From the NCBI GenBank assembly GCA_963579905.1, contig CAUZIZ010000002.1:1-64000 (forward strand): a DNA stretch of 64,000 nucleotides, in the 5' to 3' direction. Source of the stretch: CAUZIZ01 sp963579905. Its GTDB lineage: Bacteria; Acidobacteriota; UBA6911; RPQK01; JAJDTT01. This document shows, in pieces, positions 60,131 through 64,000 of this stretch (the first letter of the stretch is position 1; each line of letters opens with the position of its first letter). The position numbers were made by a program, and so were the translations under genes. The notes beneath the pieces were generated by a model. It saw nothing but the letters and a program-made list of their open reading frames with translations. It did not search any database and was not told the DNA's origin.

Positions 60131-61978
60131 ATGACACCTGAAACAATCCGGTCCCTCAATGCCATGGCGAATCGCCTTCGCCGACATTCTCTGGAGTCGA
60201 CGACGGAAGCTGCTTCCGGTCATCCCAGTTCCTGTCTCTCCAGTGCAGAACTCGTTTCCACGCTGTTTTTTCATTTCCTCCGCTTCGACATCCAGAACCC
60301 GGAAAGCCCCCACAACGATCGTTTCATCCTTTCAAAGGGGCATGCCGCCCCGGTTCTGTATGCTGCCCTGTCGGAAGCTGGTGCATTCCCGACCGAGAAG
60401 CTTCTGAGCTTGAGAAAGATGGACAGTGAATTGGAGGGGCATCCCACCCCACGTAATCGCTGGGTCGATGTCGCGACCGGCTCTCTGGGTCAGGGTCTGG
60501 CTATAGGCACGGGCATGGCTCTGTCGAGCCAACGGGATAAGCTGGCCAACCGCATCTTCGTCCTGATCGGAGATGGTGAGGCCGCCGAGGGGTCGGTCTG
60601 GGAGGCGGCAGCCATGGCGAGCTACTACAAGCTCGACAATCTGGTTGCCCTGCTGGACGTGAATCGCCTGGGGCAGAGCCAGGCTACCATGTATGGTCAC
60701 GACGTCGAGACCTACTCCCAACGCTTCTCCGCCTTCGGATGGCACAGTCAGATCGTAGACGGTCATAGCGTAGAGGAAATAAACGCGGCTCTGGAATCGG
60801 CGATTTCGGTACAAGGGCAGCCTTCTATTCTGGTCGCTCGAACCTTCAAGGGCAAAGGCGTCTCCTTCATGGAGGACAAGGACGGATGGCACGGTAAGCC
60901 CTGTGCCGCCGGCGCACAGCTGGAGGATGCCCTCAACGACATAGGAGATTACCTGGAGCTTGAGCAGCCTTTGAGCGTGGCCAAGCCCTCATCTCCTGTC
61001 CCCTCCTCGGAAGCGATCCTGGGCGGCTCTCCTGCCCCGCCCGACTATGGAGCCGACGAGATGGTAGCCACCCGCCAGGCCTACGGCAATGCCCTGAGGA
61101 AACTGGGGGCCAGTAATCCCCGGGTGGTGGTCCTCGACGGGGACACCAAGAACTCGACCTACTCCGAGAAGTTTCTGGAGGATTATCCGGAGAGGTTTGT
61201 GGAATGCTTCATTGCCGAGCAAGCAATGGTGGGAGCGGCTGTAGGAATGAGCGCCGTGGGAAAGATTCCCTTTGCCTCGACGTTCGCCTGTTTTCTGACA
61301 CGTGGCTACGACCAGATCCGCATGGCGGCTATCTCCCGTTCCAATATCAAACTCTGCGGCTCTCATGCTGGGGTCTCGATCGGTGAGGACGGCCCCTCAC
61401 AAATGGGTTTGGAGGACCTTGCGATGATGCGGGCAGTCGCCGGCTCTACCGTCCTCTACCCCAGTGATGGTGTTTCGGCAGAGCGACTGGTGTCACTGGC
61501 GGCAGAAACTGCCGGCATCGTCTACCTCCGAACGACTCGCCCCAAGACCCCCATTCTCTATTCGAGTGAGGATGAGTTTTCGGTCGGCGGCTCCCGAGTC
61601 CTTCGCACCAGTCCAGGCGACCAGGCCACGATTGTAGCCGCAGGAATCACACTGCACGAGGCGCTGACTGCCTATGAGGAACTCCTTGACCAGGGCATCC
61701 CGGTGCGGGTGATCGATCTTTACAGCATCAAACCGGTCGACGGCACCACCCTGAGGCAAGCCGTCCAGGAGACCGGAACCATGGTAACGGTGGAGGATCA
61801 CTATGCGGAGGGGGGCCTGGGTGATGCAGTCCTGGGCGCGCTGGCAGGGGAACAGACCAGGTTTCGCAAGCTTGCGGTCAGCAAACTCTCCCGTTCGGGT
61901 GGCTCAGGTGAGCTGATGGAGTGGCAAGGAATCAGCTCCGGGGCAATCCGGCAGGCAGTTGAAGAGCTTCTCGCCTAA
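60131..61978 (+). CDS. tkt: Transketolase
   Basis: A 615-residue single-chain transketolase: ATEAASGHPSSCLSS-like start, thiamin-diphosphate motif IGDGEAAEGSVWEAAAMASY with NRLGQS, then EQAMVGAAVGMSAVGK in the pyrimidine domain and a C-terminal domain from about 490. It transfers two-carbon units in the pentose phosphate pathway. The start is ATG 60131; GTG one codon before is also possible. Confidence 0.94.
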   Translation: MTPETIRSLNAMANRLRRHSLESTTEAASGHPSSCLSSAELVSTLFFHFLRFDIQNPESPHNDRFILSKGHAAPVLYAALSEAGAFPTEKLLSLRKMDSELEGHPTPRNRWVDVATGSLGQGLAIGTGMALSSQRDKLANRIFVLIGDGEAAEGSVWEAAAMASYYKLDNLVALLDVNRLGQSQATMYGHDVETYSQRFSAFGWHSQIVDGHSVEEINAALESAISVQGQPSILVARTFKGKGVSFMEDKDGWHGKPCAAGAQLEDALNDIGDYLELEQPLSVAKPSSPVPSSEAILGGSPAPPDYGADEMVATRQAYGNALRKLGASNPRVVVLDGDTKNSTYSEKFLEDYPERFVECFIAEQAMVGAAVGMSAVGKIPFASTFACFLTRGYDQIRMAAISRSNIKLCGSHAGVSIGEDGPSQMGLEDLAMMRAVAGSTVLYPSDGVSAERLVSLAAETAGIVYLRTTRPKTPILYSSEDEFSVGGSRVLRTSPGDQATIVAAGITLHEALTAYEELLDQGIPVRVIDLYSIKPVDGTTLRQAVQETGTMVTVEDHYAEGGLGDAVLGALAGEQTRFRKLAVSKLSRSGGSGELMEWQGISSGAIRQAVEELLA

Positions 61979-62232
61979 GCTGAAACTTCAAGAATTCGTT
62001 GAACGTCGCATGTCTTCTGTCCTCCGAAGGTGCCGCCAACGGGTGAACTGCCAGCGTTGCGAATCCAAGTCCGACAGAGCCGCGAACGACTTGAGCCGTT
62101 AGAAAAATGAGCCCAGGTTTCGAGGAGAGAGCCGGACAACTCTTCCCCACGCAGTGACGCACAAATCCCCAGTAGCCGGAAGTTTCGCTCTCGAATGGGG
62201 CAGCACCGCTGGGGGACACTAACCTGAAACTT
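61977..62232. repeat. R5 half, R2 unit and junction module after transketolase
   Basis: CTAAGCTGAAACTTCAAGAA, GAACGTCGCATGTCTTCTGT, R2 (GACAGAGCCGCGAACGACTT, 62085-62165), then the junction module (62180-62225) and CCTGAAACTTCA. The most complete linear copy of the R2 composite. Confidence 0.88.
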
Positions 62233-62259
62233 CATTTGCTAGGAGATCATGCAAGAGTC

Positions 62260-62341
62260 GTCAGCTGACAAAGCCGTGATCTTCGTAGGATGGGCACTCT
62301 TGCCCGTCGAGGACACAGACGGGCAGGAGTGCTCGTCCTAC
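62260..62341. repeat. R3 stub joined to R4 hairpin, copy 3
   Basis: GTCAGCTGACAAAGCCGTGA (R3 start) runs directly into GTAGGATGGGCACTCTTGCC, whose partner GGCAGGAGTGCTCGTCCTAC ends at 62341. Confidence 0.82.
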
Positions 62342-62390
62342 AAGCGTGGCTCAGCTATCGATGTTGGTGCTAGAGGTTCCCGGCGCAGTT

Positions 62391-63209
62391 TCACTGCCTC
62401 TTGATCACGATCACTGTCCGGTCGTCTACTTGTCCCACACCCTCACTGAACTCTGCCAGATCCCGAACGATGACATCAAAGATCTCGTGGGAAGCCCGCT
62501 CTCGAACACCATCGACCAACCCCTTCAATCTTTCCGACCCATAGTCCTGGCCCAGCGGGTTCTCTGACTCGATAATGCCGTCCGTGTAGCAGAGCAGGAC
62601 ATCATCCACTTCCATACGTGCTTCCCCCACCTCATGATCCACAGGTGGGTAACGAAAGGCTCCCAGGACGAACCCCCCGGTATCCAGCGAGACGATCCCG
62701 TCTTTCTGGAAGAGGAGTGGGCTGTGATGTCCAGCGTTGGTGTAGCGCAATGTGCCGTCGAGCTGAAGCTCGCCGTAGAAGGCCGTGATGAACTGATTGG
62801 GCTGGGAAGACCAGAACATCCGCCGGTTGATCTTAGGGAAGAGAAGCTTGGTAGTATCCCGCGCGTAGTGGGATTCGAAGGAGATGGCTGTATAGAGGGC
62901 GGTATTGAAATCTCGGATGAGCATGGCCGCTACCAGCCCATGGCCGGAGGCGTCAGCAATCACCAACGCCATGCGACCCTGCAAGCCAAAGCGCCCATCG
63001 AGATCAACGAAGTCGTAGTAATCGCCTCCTACCACCGCGGTGGGCAGGGTCATCCCGAAGATATCGTAGTTGCCGAAAACGGTCAGGCGCTCGGGGTCGG
63101 GCATGATGTGTCGCTGCATCTCGGCCAGCGACACGAACTCGTCTTGGATCTCCTCGAGGCCCATCCCAGTGATTCTGGCGAGCTCTTCCTGGACGGATGA
63201 CTTCCGCAT
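62391..63209 (-). CDS. SpoIIE/RsbU-type PP2C phosphatase
   Basis: A 272-residue Mn-dependent serine phosphatase: VGGDYYDFVDLDGRF, VIADASGHGLVAAMLIRDFN, DVLLCYTDGIIESENP and DDRTVIVI carry the metal-binding Asp residues. An N-terminal helix of about 30 residues (LEEIQDEFVSLAEMQRHIMP) resembles the linker seen after sensor domains, but no sensor is present. It probably acts in a partner-switching pathway. ATG 63209 was chosen over TTG three codons before. Confidence 0.92.
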   Translation of the reverse strand: MRKSSVQEELARITGMGLEEIQDEFVSLAEMQRHIMPDPERLTVFGNYDIFGMTLPTAVVGGDYYDFVDLDGRFGLQGRMALVIADASGHGLVAAMLIRDFNTALYTAISFESHYARDTTKLLFPKINRRMFWSSQPNQFITAFYGELQLDGTLRYTNAGHHSPLLFQKDGIVSLDTGGFVLGAFRYPPVDHEVGEARMEVDDVLLCYTDGIIESENPLGQDYGSERLKGLVDGVRERASHEIFDVIVRDLAEFSEGVGQVDDRTVIVIKRQ

Positions 63210-63231
63210 GCAACCCAACCCTTACCCCTCG

Positions 63232-64000
63232 CTAGAGAAACCGTTCCACGATTTCGGCGGACGCTGCTTCCCCATCGGAGAGCTCGACTCGGCATCGACT
63301 CCCCGCAGACGCGAACCCTCGCTTCAAGTAGGCAAAGGCGATTGGGCAGTCCAGTCGGGGCGAGAGGACAGCACTGGTGACACTCCCAATTTCTTTACCC
63401 TCCTCATTGAGCACCCGGGCTCCCTGAGCCGGAGGCGCCCCGCCGTCCAACTTCAACCCCATCAGTAGATTGTTCACGCCACCGATATGAGTGGCCTTGG
63501 CGACTACTTCCTGCCCCAGGTAGCAGCCCTTGGTAAGGCTGATCGCCCGGTCCAGACGCGCTTCCATGGGATATCGGGTCTCGTCCATATCGATGCCAAA
63601 CCGGGGAATCCAAGCCTCGGTCCGGAGAACGTTCCAGGATTCCTCGTCTAGCTCCTGCATTCCCAGAGCAACTCCTTTTTGCTGGATGGCAGCATGCAAG
63701 TCGGATCCCATCTCGGCCGGGCAGACCAACTCGAAACCCTGATCAGCAAGATCGGGACGCCGAATCAGCCAGACATGTCCTCCCGGCTGGTCTAGCTGTT
63801 GGATCTCGAAGCCTTCCTGAGGCCCGCTTTCACCGAACAGATCTTGCAGTAACCTGGGGGACTCGGGGCCCTGCAGAGAGAAGTGACTGTAGCCTGCCGA
63901 GACATCGGACAAGTCGACCTCTTCCATGATAATGTACTTTTCCAACTCGCCCAGCAGCTTGGTCAAAAGCGACCGATCTATGTCCAGCAGAAGAAAATCG
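63232..64000 (-). CDS. ygfZ: YgfZ-type folate-binding protein, 5' end outside the window
   Basis: Partial: the reading frame continues upstream of 64000 (DFLLLDIDRSLLTKLLGEL read before the first Met-like codon). The signature SLTKGCYLGQEVVAKATHIG identifies YgfZ/GcvT-like proteins that use folate to support iron-sulfur enzymes. The final part AFAYLKRGFASAGSRCRVEL is also typical. It ends 23 bp upstream of the phosphatase on the same strand. Confidence 0.9.
   Translation of the reverse strand, partial: DFLLLDIDRSLLTKLLGELEKYIIMEEVDLSDVSAGYSHFSLQGPESPRLLQDLFGESGPQEGFEIQQLDQPGGHVWLIRRPDLADQGFELVCPAEMGSDLHAAIQQKGVALGMQELDEESWNVLRTEAWIPRFGIDMDETRYPMEARLDRAISLTKGCYLGQEVVAKATHIGGVNNLLMGLKLDGGAPPAQGARVLNEEGKEIGSVTSAVLSPRLDCPIAFAYLKRGFASAGSRCRVELSDGEAASAEIVERFL

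Overview
The window is about 64 kb of dense bacterial chromosome with long operons and few hypothetical genes. The pair of a PSCyt1/DUF1549/DUF1553 protein followed by a DUF1501 protein, a sulfatase relic, UPF0182, futalosine-pathway menaquinone synthesis (MqnC), RNase J and a form II CO-dehydrogenase-like (cox) cluster suggest a lineage such as Acidobacteriota, with Planctomycetota-like or related groups as alternatives. This is inference from gene content; no rRNA or other direct taxonomic marker was found, and I saw no tRNA.

Layout. 1-10.9 kb: a small membrane protein, gamma-glutamyltransferase, a glycoside-hydrolase-like protein, the frameshifted cytochrome-type DUF1549/1553 gene with its DUF1501 partner, an MFS transporter and a secreted RG-rich protein. 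10.8-14.5 kb: an accessory island with a relic of a MobA-like gene, an unrecognised gene fragment, an internally deleted arylsulfatase and three PIN-type toxin-antitoxin modules, one with a toxin interrupted by TAG. 14.6-23.8 kb: the cox-like molybdenum hydroxylase cluster on the minus strand (coxG, coxS, coxL, coxM, then coxD, coxE and a mocA-like gene), with a divergent XdhC/CoxI gene. 23.8-27.6 kb: rhomboid protease, esterase, metK and a HEAT-repeat protein. 27.6-31.8 kb: argR-argG-argH-argF on the minus strand. 32.3-37.0 kb: mqnC, an Nramp-like transporter, purA and trxA. 37.0-41.9 kb: rsmA, RNase J and ftsK on the plus strand. 42.6-53.4 kb: metallophosphoesterase, aquaporin, chromate transporter, cyclophilin lipoprotein, MetE-like protein with a nucleotidyltransferase, larA with an MFS transporter, and tadA. 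53.6-64 kb: a tungstate/molybdate-type binding protein, UPF0182, an A-type Fe-S carrier, moaA, a thioredoxin-fold protein, transketolase, a SpoIIE-type phosphatase and a ygfZ gene cut by the right edge.

Molybdenum is a thread: the cox-like enzyme needs a cytosine-type molybdopterin cofactor, and the window carries a cofactor cytidylyltransferase-like gene, an XdhC insertion factor, moaA and an orphan oxyanion-binding protein.

The strongest unexplained signal is in the gaps. At least five families of foldback repeats (called R1 to R5 here), an additional junction module and a 181-bp MITE-like element recur between transcription units, often joined to each other in different orders and orientations. 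They fill nearly every intergenic stretch longer than about 200 bp and split the cox operon in two places.
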